From the NCBI GenBank assembly GCA_027006175.1, contig JALTKS010000077.1:1-52615 (forward strand): 52,615 nt of DNA, in the 5' to 3' direction. The notes under the pieces are model-generated. The model was not told the origin of the DNA. It made no database searches and saw nothing but the letters and a program-made list of their open reading frames with translations. The position numbers and the translations under genes are program-made. Position 1 is the first letter of the stretch; the number at the start of each line of letters is the position of its first letter. Source of the DNA: Gammaproteobacteria bacterium (GTDB taxonomy: Bacteria; Pseudomonadota; Gammaproteobacteria; AKS1). Positions 43,060 through 52,329 of the stretch are shown piece by piece.

Positions 43060-44825
43060 TGCCCGTTACATTTAAAATCAGGTGCACGCAAGTGTACACG
43101 GGCAGCTGTGCGTGGGTTATTGTTATCACCATTCATGCCTTGTTGCTTGGTGCGATATTTACGTCACCCGTCATTGCGGGTCCTGCATTAAATATTCCCG
43201 ATAACACTGCGAGGGAAACCTTACGTGAACAACAACGTCAACGTGAATTACGAGATCGTTTAACCTCACCGCCAGATGTTCGTTTGCAGGCAACCGTGCC
43301 AGTAACGCCCGCTAATTACCCGGATAATGAAACACCCTGTTTTACGATTCGTAAAATTCTTTTAACGGGTGAGCAGCACCAGCAATTTGAGTTCTCACTT
43401 AAGGCAGTCACCGCGGGGGATGATCCGGCTGTGGGACGTTGTCTTGGCGTGCAGGGGATTAATGTTTTAATTGCCCGGGTACAAAATGCGGTGATTGAAC
43501 GCGGGTTTGTCACCACGCGTATTCTTGCCGTGCCACAAGATCTGAAAGACGGTATTTTAGAACTGGTTGTTATTCCGGGATACCTGCGCAATATTCGTTT
43601 TGATGCCGATGCCCCGCCACGACAACTTAACAGTGCCATGCCAATCCGCCCTGGCGATATTCTTAACTTGCGCGAACTCGAACAAGCACTTGAAAACTTT
43701 AAACGTGTCCCGACTGCCGATGCCGATTTTCAAATTAAACCGTCCGATGATCCCGGTGCTAAATCAGGTGACAGTGATGTCGTTATTCGTTACCAACAAG
43801 CGTTTCCATTACGTTTGAGTCTTGCTATTGACGATGGTGGTGCGCGGTCAACCGGGCGTAATCAGGCGAGTTTAACCTTGTCGTATGATAATCCGCTTTC
43901 ATTGAATGATTTGTTTTATATCAGTTTGAATCGGGATATTGAAGATGGTGATGACAGCGCACAAGGCACCGATGGCTATACAGTGCATTATTCTTTGCCG
44001 ATCCAAAACTGGTTACTCAGTGCAACGGCAAGTCGTTTTAATTATCGGCAAACGGTGGCAACAGCGATTCAATCATCACGTTTTAGTGGTGAGAGTAAAA
44101 CAGCAGAACTGCGCGTGGCACGACGTGTATATCGTGATGCACAACGACGCACCAATGCCTATGTCCGCGCTTACCTGCGCAGTTCGAGAAATTTTATTAA
44201 TGACATTGAAGTTGGCTTACAACGCCGGCGCACAGCGGGTTATGAAATTGGTATTCATCATCGTGAATACATCGGTGCAAATACCTTAAACGTAAACCTT
44301 GCCTGGCGGCGTGGTACTGGTGCTTTTAGTGCACTGGATGCACCCGAAGATGCCTTTAACGAAGGCTCATCTCGCCCCTCTTTATACACGGCTGATATTA
44401 GCTTGAATGCGCCATTCAATCTTGGCGCGAAAAAATTTGTTTATAACGGACAAATTCGTTGGCAGGAAAACCGCACTCCACTGGTGCCACAAGATCGCTT
44501 TTTTATCGGTGGTCGTTACACCGTGCGTGGTTTTGATGGGGAACAGGTTTTCTCTGCTGATCGCGGCTGGTTAATACGTAACGACATCAGTACCGCGCTG
44601 GGTAGCAGTGGACAATCGGTTTATCTGGGGCTGGATTACGGTGAGGTTGATGGGCAATCGAGCGCATTTTTATTAGGCAAACATCTTGCTGGCGGTGTTG
44701 TGGGGCTGCGTGGTGGTTATAAACAATTACGTTACGACGTATTTATGGGTAAACCCATTTCCAAACCCGATGGTTTTCGCACCGCTAAAACGGTGTACGG
44801 CTTTAATCTCAATGTGAGCTTTTAG
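43059..44825 (+). CDS. TpsB-family two-partner-secretion transporter (CdiB/FhaC/ShlB type)
   Basis: 588 residues: a signal peptide with an extended N region (cleavage near VIAGPA), a charged linker/plug-helix part (REQQRQRELRDRL), two POTRA domains (the first opening PCFTIRKILLTG, the second around residues 180-245), then a 16-strand barrel ending in FNLNVSF. The L6-loop motif is in GGRYTVRGFDGE. It exports the exoprotein encoded two genes downstream through recognition of its TPS domain. The start depends on coupling to the small upstream ORF. Confidence 0.92.
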   Translation: MPVTFKIRCTQVYTGSCAWVIVITIHALLLGAIFTSPVIAGPALNIPDNTARETLREQQRQRELRDRLTSPPDVRLQATVPVTPANYPDNETPCFTIRKILLTGEQHQQFEFSLKAVTAGDDPAVGRCLGVQGINVLIARVQNAVIERGFVTTRILAVPQDLKDGILELVVIPGYLRNIRFDADAPPRQLNSAMPIRPGDILNLRELEQALENFKRVPTADADFQIKPSDDPGAKSGDSDVVIRYQQAFPLRLSLAIDDGGARSTGRNQASLTLSYDNPLSLNDLFYISLNRDIEDGDDSAQGTDGYTVHYSLPIQNWLLSATASRFNYRQTVATAIQSSRFSGESKTAELRVARRVYRDAQRRTNAYVRAYLRSSRNFINDIEVGLQRRRTAGYEIGIHHREYIGANTLNVNLAWRRGTGAFSALDAPEDAFNEGSSRPSLYTADISLNAPFNLGAKKFVYNGQIRWQENRTPLVPQDRFFIGGRYTVRGFDGEQVFSADRGWLIRNDISTALGSSGQSVYLGLDYGEVDGQSSAFLLGKHLAGGVVGLRGGYKQLRYDVFMGKPISKPDGFRTAKTVYGFNLNVSF

Positions 44826-44843
44826 GTGGGGGATGATAACAAC

Positions 44844-45410
44844 ATGAAATTTGAAGGAACCACTATTATTTGCCCAGCAAAGACGGGTAAACCTTTTAAC
44901 GAAGCGGAAGTATTGGGCTTAGCCGTTTGGTTAATGCTGCAATCAGAAACACATAAAGACTTACCGCTGATGGATTTACCTGTGTTGTTGTTACCGGCCA
45001 TCAAACATGGCCAGTTTATTTTAGGGCTAAAGGATAACAAACCCGTGTTCTTTATGAGCTGGGCAGAAATGAATGCACAGGCAGAAGCCCGTTATATCGA
45101 TCAGCCACCTGAACTCATGCCATTGGCAGACTGGCATAGCGGTGATCGTATCTGGTGCCTGGATTGGGTGACACCGTTTGGACATAGCCCTGTTTTAAGT
45201 CGCTTAATGAAAAAAGGGCTGTTTGCCAATCGTTGTATTCGTTCACTTTACCACCGTGGTGATAAAAAAGGCATACGTGTTATGCAATTTCACGGACGCT
45301 TACTTTCACATCAACAGGCAAGGCAATGGTTCGATAAGCATCCCATTATTAAAAGTGATGTTGCACTTCCTGAAATAAGCGAAGCCACATCAAAAACTCA
45401 GTATGCATAG
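44844..45410 (+). CDS. HlyC/CdiC-like toxin-activating lysine acyltransferase
   Basis: 188 residues from the ATG at 44844, which has GGGGGA upstream; a GTG at 44826 directly after the tpsB stop is an alternative start. Alignment by eye with E. coli HlyC keeps both catalytic residues: His37 in ETHKDLP (HlyC His23) and Asp107 in CLDWVTPFG (HlyC Asp92). It also keeps LLPAIKHGQFIL, VFFMSWAEMN, SGDRIW and FHG. The family transfers an acyl group from acyl-ACP to internal lysines of exported toxins in the cytoplasm. Its place between transporter and exoprotein genes implies that the 2112-residue protein is its substrate. Similar genes (cdiC) occur in some enterobacterial CDI loci. Confidence 0.88.
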   Translation: MKFEGTTIICPAKTGKPFNEAEVLGLAVWLMLQSETHKDLPLMDLPVLLLPAIKHGQFILGLKDNKPVFFMSWAEMNAQAEARYIDQPPELMPLADWHSGDRIWCLDWVTPFGHSPVLSRLMKKGLFANRCIRSLYHRGDKKGIRVMQFHGRLLSHQQARQWFDKHPIIKSDVALPEISEATSKTQYA

Positions 45411-45422
45411 CAAGGAAGCATT

Positions 45423-48400
45423 ATGAACAAACAGTTATATCGAGTAATTTTTAATCGCACGTGTGGTCGCTTTGTGGTGGTAGGTGAATTAGCCCGCATC
45501 ACGCGCGGACAGGCGAGTGTAATGCGTGGGAGGCCGGCGGTTGCCAGTCTGTGGTCACGTTTAAACCCATTGGCCTTATTCACGCATTTGGCATTGGGCG
45601 CCACGGTATTATTTTCCACCACCGTACAGGCTGATATTGTGGCGAACAGTGCCGCGCCACAACAGCAACAACCCACGGTGACCACCACTGCAAACGGTGT
45701 GACACAGGTCAATATTCAAACGCCCAATGCAACAGGCTTATCACATAACCGCTACAGCCGTTTTGATGTGGATCCCACCGGCGCTATTTTAAATAATGCC
45801 CGCGTGTTAACCCAAACTCAACTCGGTGGTCTGGTGTTAGGCAACCCGAACCTGGCAACGGGCACCGCCAGTGTGATCCTGAACGAAGTGAATAGCAACG
45901 ATCCCAGTCAACTGCGCGGTTTTCTGGAAGTTGCCGGTGATCGTGCGCAGGTTATTGTTGCCAACCCGGCGGGGATTACTTGTGATGGCTGCGGGTTTAT
46001 TAATGTTAACCGCGCCACCTTAACCACCGGTACACCGCTACTCAATGGCGGTAATTTAGAAGCGTATGTGGTGCGTCGTGGTGTGGTCAGTATCGAAGGT
46101 AACGGCCTGGATGCCAGCCAAACCAATTTCACCGACATCATCGCCCGCAGTGTTCGCATTAACGCCAACCTGCATGCCACTGATTTACGCCTGACCACCG
46201 GTGCCAATCGTGTCAATGCCGCGAATACCCGCGCCGATCCGGTTAGCGGTGACGGTGATACCCCGGCTTTTGCACTTGATGTAAGTGAACTGGGTGGCAT
46301 GTATGCCGGCAAGATCCGTTTAGTGGGGACTGAACTGGGTGTGGGGGTACGTAATGCAGGTAACATAGCGGCCAGTGCGGGTGAACTGACGCTCACGGCA
46401 GATGGTCGCCTGATCAATAGCGGTGATATGACGGCAACGACAACGGTTGCCATTAACACCGCAGAAGGCATTGATAACAGCGGCACAATTGCGGCGGATG
46501 GCACATTGAATATTGATAGCGAGGGCGAGCTGGTCAACAGAGGTAATGCTGCCTTGTATGGCGACGATGTCGATATTGACGTTGCCACCCTCAGCAACCG
46601 CGCCGAGGGTGGTCGTGCTGCAGTCATCGCTGCACGAAATGATCTTGATGTGAATGCTGACGAAATTGAAAATCGTGATGGCGCATTGTTATACAGCGGC
46701 AATAACACCACGCTGACGGCCACCACACTCAATAACAACAGCGGTTTAATCGATGCCGATGGTGATATTGCGATCACCGCGACCACCATCAACAACAGCA
46801 ATGAAAATTTTCAGACTCGGTTGGCATTTAAAAGCGAGGAAACCGTACAGGAATTTGCGCTGGTTGGCTCGCCGAATCGTTATCGGCCCGATCAGGTCAG
46901 CCTGCGCCCCGACAGAAACGATGATGTGAATTTTCTGGTGACACCGGAAGGTGAAGACGATGCCTACAACCAGTTTGATTACACCCGCCGGGTTGATGAG
47001 ACTGAAATCGTCAGTTCCGATCCGGCACAGATTCGTGCCGGTGGGGCAATAAGAATCACGGCCGATACCGTTATCAACGACAACAGCCGCGTGATTGCCG
47101 GTGGCGATTTAACTGCCAATATTGATAACCTGATTAACACCGAAACCAGTGGTCGCCGCATTACGCAGGAAAACGGCACGCTACGTACGTTTGTTCGTCA
47201 TAACCGCAAAGGCCGTGACGACACCCGTGTTATTGTTTCAAGCTATGCCCCCGCCGCACGTGAGGAACGTTTTAGTCTGAACCAGGCGGCCTTCGCCGGG
47301 CAAACCACGGGCGAAGCGCATCGCGCCGATGTCCCGTTGAGTAACAGCGCCCTGTTCCGTAATACACCGGATTCAAACGCTCGTTTCCTTATTGAAACCG
47401 ATCCGCGTTTTACCAACCAACGTATTTTCCTCTCGTCTGATTTTGTACTGGATCAACTTGTTTTTGATCCGGCACTGTCTCAAAAACGCCTTGGCGATGG
47501 TTTCTATGAACAGCGTCTGGTGCGCGAGCAAGTCGCCCAATTACGAGGTCGGCGTTTTCTGCAAGGCTTTTCCGATGATCAAAGCCAATATCAGGCACTT
47601 TTGAATGCCGGTATCACCGCGGTCAATGAATTTAACTTACGCCCCGGCATTGCCTTAAGCGGTGAGCAAGTCGCCCAACTCACCAGTGACGTGGTGCTGC
47701 TCATTGACCGCGAGGTGAGCCTGCCCGATGGCACAATCACCCGTGCATTGGTACCGCAACTTTACCTGCGCCCGCAAGCCGGTGACTTAAACGGCAACGG
47801 CGGGCTATTGGCCGCGGCGCAAGTCAACATTACCGCCACACAAACCGCGCAAAATGCCGCGTCAATTATTGCGCAGGACAAGGCCACGCTGGCCGCCAAT
47901 ACCCTTATCACGCAAGGCGGCGACATCCGCAGTACGCGCACATCACTCACCGCGCAACAAGACATTCAATTACAGGGCGGTACCCTGCAAGGCGATGACA
48001 GCCTGAGCGTGACGGCGGGGCGCGATATTATTGCCCGCTCAGGCGTTTCCACACAAACAGGCGCACAAGGTAGCCGTCAAAACATCAACCGCCGCGTGAG
48101 TTTATTTGTGACACAAGCGCAAAGTATTTTACTCGCCAGTGCGGGGCGGGATATTGCTCTGGACGGCGTGGATATCGTGCAAACCGGCAACGCCGGTCAA
48201 ACCCGGATAAACGCAGGGCGTGACATTCAATTAGGCACGGTCACAGAAACCCTGCAACAGGCCGTGGTGCACGATGCCAATAATTTTCGCAAAGAAACGC
48301 GACAAGCACAGCTCGGGAGCACACTCACCACATCTGGCGATCTTGTGCTGAATGCGGGCAGTGACATTACAAGCACTGCCGCCACCCTGCGCAGCGAACA

Positions 48401-51400
48401 GGGACAAATCGATCTGACGGCAGGCAATGACATTCGTTTAGAGGCGGGGCGTTCAAGGCTTGATTTTGACGAAGGCGTGAAAATTAAAAGCAGCGGGTTT
48501 TTATCATCCACCACCCGCACCCGCCGCGACAGCATTAAAGAAGACAAGACCGTGGGCACGGTGCTCAGTGCCAACACGGTTAACGTGCAAGCGGGCAACG
48601 ACATTAACGTGACAGGCAGTGACACGGTGGCCAGCAATGGCGTCACCCTGAACGCACAAAACAAGCTCAACATTAACGCCGCCACCAACACCCGCCTTGA
48701 GCTGCACCTGCGCGAAAAGAAAAAGAGCGGTCTATTTAGCTCGGGTGGTTTAGGCGTGACCCTGGGCACCCAACAACTCAACAAAGACACCACCACCCAA
48801 GTGGCCAGCGCCGCCGGCAGCACCCTTGGCAGTGTGCAAGGCAATGTTGCACTCACCGCGGGCACCGACTTTACCCAAACCGGCAGCAGTGTCTCGGCAC
48901 CCGAAGGGGATGTGACGATTACCGCGCAAAATATTGATATTGCGGCGGCACAAAGCACCTCAAAAACCGTTAATGAAACCCGTTTCAAACAATCGGGTAT
49001 TAGCCTGAGCATCACCAACCCCGTGGTCAGTGCCCTCCAAACCAGTCAGCGCGTCATCGCTGCTGCCGGTGATGTCAAAGACAGCCGCCTGCAAGCCCTG
49101 GCGGCTGCCACCGTAGGCTTAACTGCCTACAACGCACTGGATGCCGTGCAACGCGGCCAGGGACTTAAAAACCCCAACGCAGCGGATAAGCTCGGTGGCA
49201 TTAACATCAGCATTAGTCTGGGCAGCGCAAAGAGCAAAACCACCACCACCCAAACCCGCACCACCGCGGTAAGCAGTGTGATTGCCGCAGGTAACAACCT
49301 TAGCCTGAATGCCACCGGCACCCCGAATGAGGGAGTTAATGAAGGCGGTGACATCAACATCATCGGCAGTGAACTGCGCGCGGGTAACAACGCCACGCTG
49401 ATTGCTAACAACGCCTTGAACATCAATGCCGAGCAAAATACCGCAACCCTGGAACGCGACTCAACATCCAGCAGTGCCAGTGTTGGAGTGGGCTTTAGTT
49501 TAGGCAGTCAAGGCACTGGCTTTAACATCACCGCCAGTGCCAGCCGCGGCAAAGGCGAGGCGGAAGGGGATGATGTGACGAACACCCTTAGCCGTGTTGA
49601 CGCAGGCAATATTGCTCGTCTTGACTCCGGCGAAGACACCACCTTGAAAGGCGGCATCGTCACTGGCAAACAAGTCATCGCCAAGGTGGGCGGTGACCTA
49701 AACATTGAAAGTACCCAGGATACCTCTACGTTCACCTCAAAACAACGCAGTGGCGGCTTATCTGTCAGCATCCCTGTTTACGGTGCTCGCACCTTCACCG
49801 CTGGTGCGAACGCCAGCAAAAGCGACATAGACAGCACCTTTAAAAGCGTCACGGAACAAAGCGGCTTAAAAGCTGGCGACGACGGCTTTGATGTCACGGT
49901 GCAAGGCAACACCGACTTAAAAGGCGCGGTGATAGCGAGCAATCAAACCGCGATTCAAACCAACAAAAACAAACTCACTACCGGCACGCTGACCACCCGC
50001 AATCTTGAAAACAGCGCCGAATTTGAAGCCGATGCGATTGGTTTCAGTGCGTCAGTGAGTATTAACAGCAAGGATGACGTCACCGGCTTACCGACCCCAC
50101 TAAGCGCGGGCGGTGCAGGCGAACAACGTGGCAAAGCCAACAGCACCACCTTATCAGGGGTAAGTAGTGGCACAGTCACCATCACGGACGATAAAAAACA
50201 ACAAACCTTAACCGGCCAGGATGCCACCACCACGGTGGCGTCACTCAACCGGAAGGTGGACAGTGACAAAGACACCAGTAACGCCTTAGACCGCATCTTT
50301 GATGAACAAACTGTGCAGCGGGACATTGATGCGCAGGTGTTGATTACGCAAGAATTTGGCAAGGTTGCGCCGAAGGCGGTGGCGGATGTGACAGCAGGCC
50401 TTGCAAGAGAGCTTAACCTGAAAGCCTTAGCCATAAAAACCACCGATCCAACCCGTGCGGCAGCACTTAAAGCCGAAGCGGCGAAATATGATGAAGGCGG
50501 TGAATATCGGGTTGCACTGCAAACCGTCGTCGGTGGTTTAAGTGGCGGGTTTGATGGTGCGTTGGGTGCGGGTGCGGCGGCGAGCAGTGCTAATTTGCTG
50601 AAGGCCTTGCAACAACAGGTTAAGGATAGATTGCAAAATGCGGGTGCAGACGCCGATACCGCGAACGGCGTATCGCAAGGGCTTGCGCAACTCACTGCTT
50701 TTGCTTTGGGCAGTGTGATAGGTGGACGTCAAGGCGCAATCGGTGCATTAGCTGTAGATACGAATAACCGGCAATTGCATGACAATGAGAAACAACGGAT
50801 TAAACAACTGGCCAAGGGTAATGTGGTCAGTGAAGCACGGTTAACAGCGGCGGCCTGTGCTTTGGTGAGGTGTTATGCAGAGTATGACGTGGGCAGTGAG
50901 GCTTATAACCGACTCAAGGCGCTGGCGAACGCAGGTGCGAGTGAAGCGCTTGCTGAAGAACGAGCGATATTGCTTGACCACCGTCAGGCAGGACTTTTCG
51001 ACTATGACACGGTTGGCGTTTTCAGTGACAGCAATAAGGATGCTCTAAGACGACTCAATAACACCTATCAGATTGGGACACGCACGTTGGGTGTGGGAGT
51101 AGGACTTGCAGGCACAGCGGCGACCGTGGGGATCGTTTTAACGGCACCGGCATCCTGTGCAACGGGTGTTGGTTGTGCTGCAAGTGTGGTGGGTGGTGGT
51201 TTATCCATTGATGCGGCCGCCACAGGTTTTGCGCAAGCGATTTCAGGTGAGTCTGAAAACACGATTACCAATCAGGCATTACAAAGCCTGGGGCTTTCAC
51301 CGGAGGCTGCACTTTATACAGAATTTGCGTTATCCTTAGCGGCACCGGCTAAGGCGTTGCAGGTGGCTACGAGGAATGCGTTGCCTGTTGCGGTTGTGCA

Positions 51401-51761
51401 GGAGGTGGGGCGTGTTACAAAAGGAACTAGTGCTCTCGCTGGGGCTAGTGATCTTGCTCGTAGTGCAAAAATAACCGACGAATTCATAACGAATAAAGTA
51501 CTACGTTTCCATGGTCATGGTTCTTCGATCGCTGGTAAGTCTCGTTTTGCGCGTGATTTCGATATACGTGCCGGTATTCGTCAGACCTTAGATAGCCCAG
51601 AGTCGTTAATCCTCCCAAATACGGGCGGTCGTCCTGGGTCAATATTGATCCGAGATTTCGGGCAGCCGATTGGTGTTAATCCCAGAGGTAATCCAGTCAA
51701 TCGGTTAAAGACCGTGATCGATGAATCGGGCAACATTGTTACAGCATTTCCAGTTAGGTGA
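45423..51761 (+). CDS. CdiA-like filamentous hemagglutinin-type exoprotein (TpsA) with C-terminal toxin
   Basis: 2112 residues, Shine-Dalgarno AAGGAAG. Order: extended signal peptide with ESPR (1-70, cleavage after VQA); TPS secretion domain with NPNL (141-144) and NPAGI (181-185) and CDGCGF; a long filamentous repeat region (about 250-1640); a pretoxin region with NRQLHDNEKQRIKQLA and a Gly/Ala-rich hydrophobic stretch (about 1880-1940); and a C-terminal domain of about 97 residues from 2016. That domain has His2030/His2032, several Arg and ends SGNIVTAFPVR, which resembles small RNase-type toxins (BECR group), a tentative reading. No VENN motif is seen. The body is G+C-rich, the end is not. 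Confidence 0.9.
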   Translation: MNKQLYRVIFNRTCGRFVVVGELARITRGQASVMRGRPAVASLWSRLNPLALFTHLALGATVLFSTTVQADIVANSAAPQQQQPTVTTTANGVTQVNIQTPNATGLSHNRYSRFDVDPTGAILNNARVLTQTQLGGLVLGNPNLATGTASVILNEVNSNDPSQLRGFLEVAGDRAQVIVANPAGITCDGCGFINVNRATLTTGTPLLNGGNLEAYVVRRGVVSIEGNGLDASQTNFTDIIARSVRINANLHATDLRLTTGANRVNAANTRADPVSGDGDTPAFALDVSELGGMYAGKIRLVGTELGVGVRNAGNIAASAGELTLTADGRLINSGDMTATTTVAINTAEGIDNSGTIAADGTLNIDSEGELVNRGNAALYGDDVDIDVATLSNRAEGGRAAVIAARNDLDVNADEIENRDGALLYSGNNTTLTATTLNNNSGLIDADGDIAITATTINNSNENFQTRLAFKSEETVQEFALVGSPNRYRPDQVSLRPDRNDDVNFLVTPEGEDDAYNQFDYTRRVDETEIVSSDPAQIRAGGAIRITADTVINDNSRVIAGGDLTANIDNLINTETSGRRITQENGTLRTFVRHNRKGRDDTRVIVSSYAPAAREERFSLNQAAFAGQTTGEAHRADVPLSNSALFRNTPDSNARFLIETDPRFTNQRIFLSSDFVLDQLVFDPALSQKRLGDGFYEQRLVREQVAQLRGRRFLQGFSDDQSQYQALLNAGITAVNEFNLRPGIALSGEQVAQLTSDVVLLIDREVSLPDGTITRALVPQLYLRPQAGDLNGNGGLLAAAQVNITATQTAQNAASIIAQDKATLAANTLITQGGDIRSTRTSLTAQQDIQLQGGTLQGDDSLSVTAGRDIIARSGVSTQTGAQGSRQNINRRVSLFVTQAQSILLASAGRDIALDGVDIVQTGNAGQTRINAGRDIQLGTVTETLQQAVVHDANNFRKETRQAQLGSTLTTSGDLVLNAGSDITSTAATLRSEQGQIDLTAGNDIRLEAGRSRLDFDEGVKIKSSGFLSSTTRTRRDSIKEDKTVGTVLSANTVNVQAGNDINVTGSDTVASNGVTLNAQNKLNINAATNTRLELHLREKKKSGLFSSGGLGVTLGTQQLNKDTTTQVASAAGSTLGSVQGNVALTAGTDFTQTGSSVSAPEGDVTITAQNIDIAAAQSTSKTVNETRFKQSGISLSITNPVVSALQTSQRVIAAAGDVKDSRLQALAAATVGLTAYNALDAVQRGQGLKNPNAADKLGGINISISLGSAKSKTTTTQTRTTAVSSVIAAGNNLSLNATGTPNEGVNEGGDINIIGSELRAGNNATLIANNALNINAEQNTATLERDSTSSSASVGVGFSLGSQGTGFNITASASRGKGEAEGDDVTNTLSRVDAGNIARLDSGEDTTLKGGIVTGKQVIAKVGGDLNIESTQDTSTFTSKQRSGGLSVSIPVYGARTFTAGANASKSDIDSTFKSVTEQSGLKAGDDGFDVTVQGNTDLKGAVIASNQTAIQTNKNKLTTGTLTTRNLENSAEFEADAIGFSASVSINSKDDVTGLPTPLSAGGAGEQRGKANSTTLSGVSSGTVTITDDKKQQTLTGQDATTTVASLNRKVDSDKDTSNALDRIFDEQTVQRDIDAQVLITQEFGKVAPKAVADVTAGLARELNLKALAIKTTDPTRAAALKAEAAKYDEGGEYRVALQTVVGGLSGGFDGALGAGAAASSANLLKALQQQVKDRLQNAGADADTANGVSQGLAQLTAFALGSVIGGRQGAIGALAVDTNNRQLHDNEKQRIKQLAKGNVVSEARLTAAACALVRCYAEYDVGSEAYNRLKALANAGASEALAEERAILLDHRQAGLFDYDTVGVFSDSNKDALRRLNNTYQIGTRTLGVGVGLAGTAATVGIVLTAPASCATGVGCAASVVGGGLSIDAAATGFAQAISGESENTITNQALQSLGLSPEAALYTEFALSLAAPAKALQVATRNALPVAVVQEVGRVTKGTSALAGASDLARSAKITDEFITNKVLRFHGHGSSIAGKSRFARDFDIRAGIRQTLDSPESLILPNTGGRPGSILIRDFGQPIGVNPRGNPVNRLKTVIDESGNIVTAFPVR

Positions 51762-51764
51762 GAT

Positions 51765-52157
51765 ATGGCATTAACGATAGCTATTGCCTCGGATGAAAAG
51801 CAGCTTGAGCAACACGGTGATTACGTGATGCTTTATGACGAGTTGGTCAATTACTTTGAACGCCTGGAAGATTTTCCAACAATCAAAAAACTTAGCGATT
51901 TTGATCCCTATGGTGTCACGCACATATCAGTCACTCTCCAACAAGAACTAAAAAAGGAATTAGAGAGAATAATGATTCATGCGCGAAACCAGCATCTGCT
52001 GCCACCACCGGACCATGTTGGTATGGAGGGTGGTACGGATGTGAAGTTTGGTGAAGAGTTTGGTTGGGCAGGACTGATAGGCTTTTTCAAAGCTTTGGAA
52101 AATCTTCTTGAACAGATCAATGAGAAGGACAAGAAATTGTTTGCTATCGGTGATTAA
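51765..52157 (+). CDS. Probable immunity protein for the CdiA-like toxin
   Basis: 130 residues, acidic, no signal or membrane helix; contains a GWAGLIGFFKALENLLEQ helix near the C terminus. It begins 3 bases after the exoprotein stop with AGGTGAG as ribosome site. I recognise no family. Small size, acidity, low G+C and the position right after a toxin-bearing C terminus are the grounds for the call. It would bind and neutralise the toxin in the cytoplasm. Confidence 0.7.
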   Translation: MALTIAIASDEKQLEQHGDYVMLYDELVNYFERLEDFPTIKKLSDFDPYGVTHISVTLQQELKKELERIMIHARNQHLLPPPDHVGMEGGTDVKFGEEFGWAGLIGFFKALENLLEQINEKDKKLFAIGD

Positions 52158-52184
52158 GGATAGATCTATATGACTAAGGAACGG

Positions 52185-52250
52185 GGTCAGGTCTTGCAAT
52201 GCAACAAATGCTGGAAATGAACCTGAAATGTGGCAGTGCAAGACCTGACC
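52185..52250. repeat. Inverted repeat resembling REP/IS200-type ends
   Basis: Perfect 14-bp arms GGTCAGGTCTTGCA (52185-52198) and TGCAAGACCTGACC (52237-52250) with a 38-base loop. From memory, the GGGGTCAGGTCTTGCA word is often seen beside IS200/REP-type tyrosine transposase genes. No transposase is in the window, so it may be a solo element. It may also act as a transcriptional hairpin after the immunity gene. Confidence 0.6.
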
Positions 52251-52329
52251 TTTGCTCACTTGCGCACGCATTTATCCGTAAATTAATTTTTAATAATTAA
52301 AGGGTACGTTAGAAACAAAGGATGTCTAT

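Noticed and set aside
45908-46801. 297-codon minus-strand frame (and similar long ones at 48227-49018 and 49955-50695)
   Set aside because: Opposite the G+C-rich body of the CdiA-like gene, where stop codons are rare in all frames; composition is Ser/Ala/Val biased and no domain is seen.
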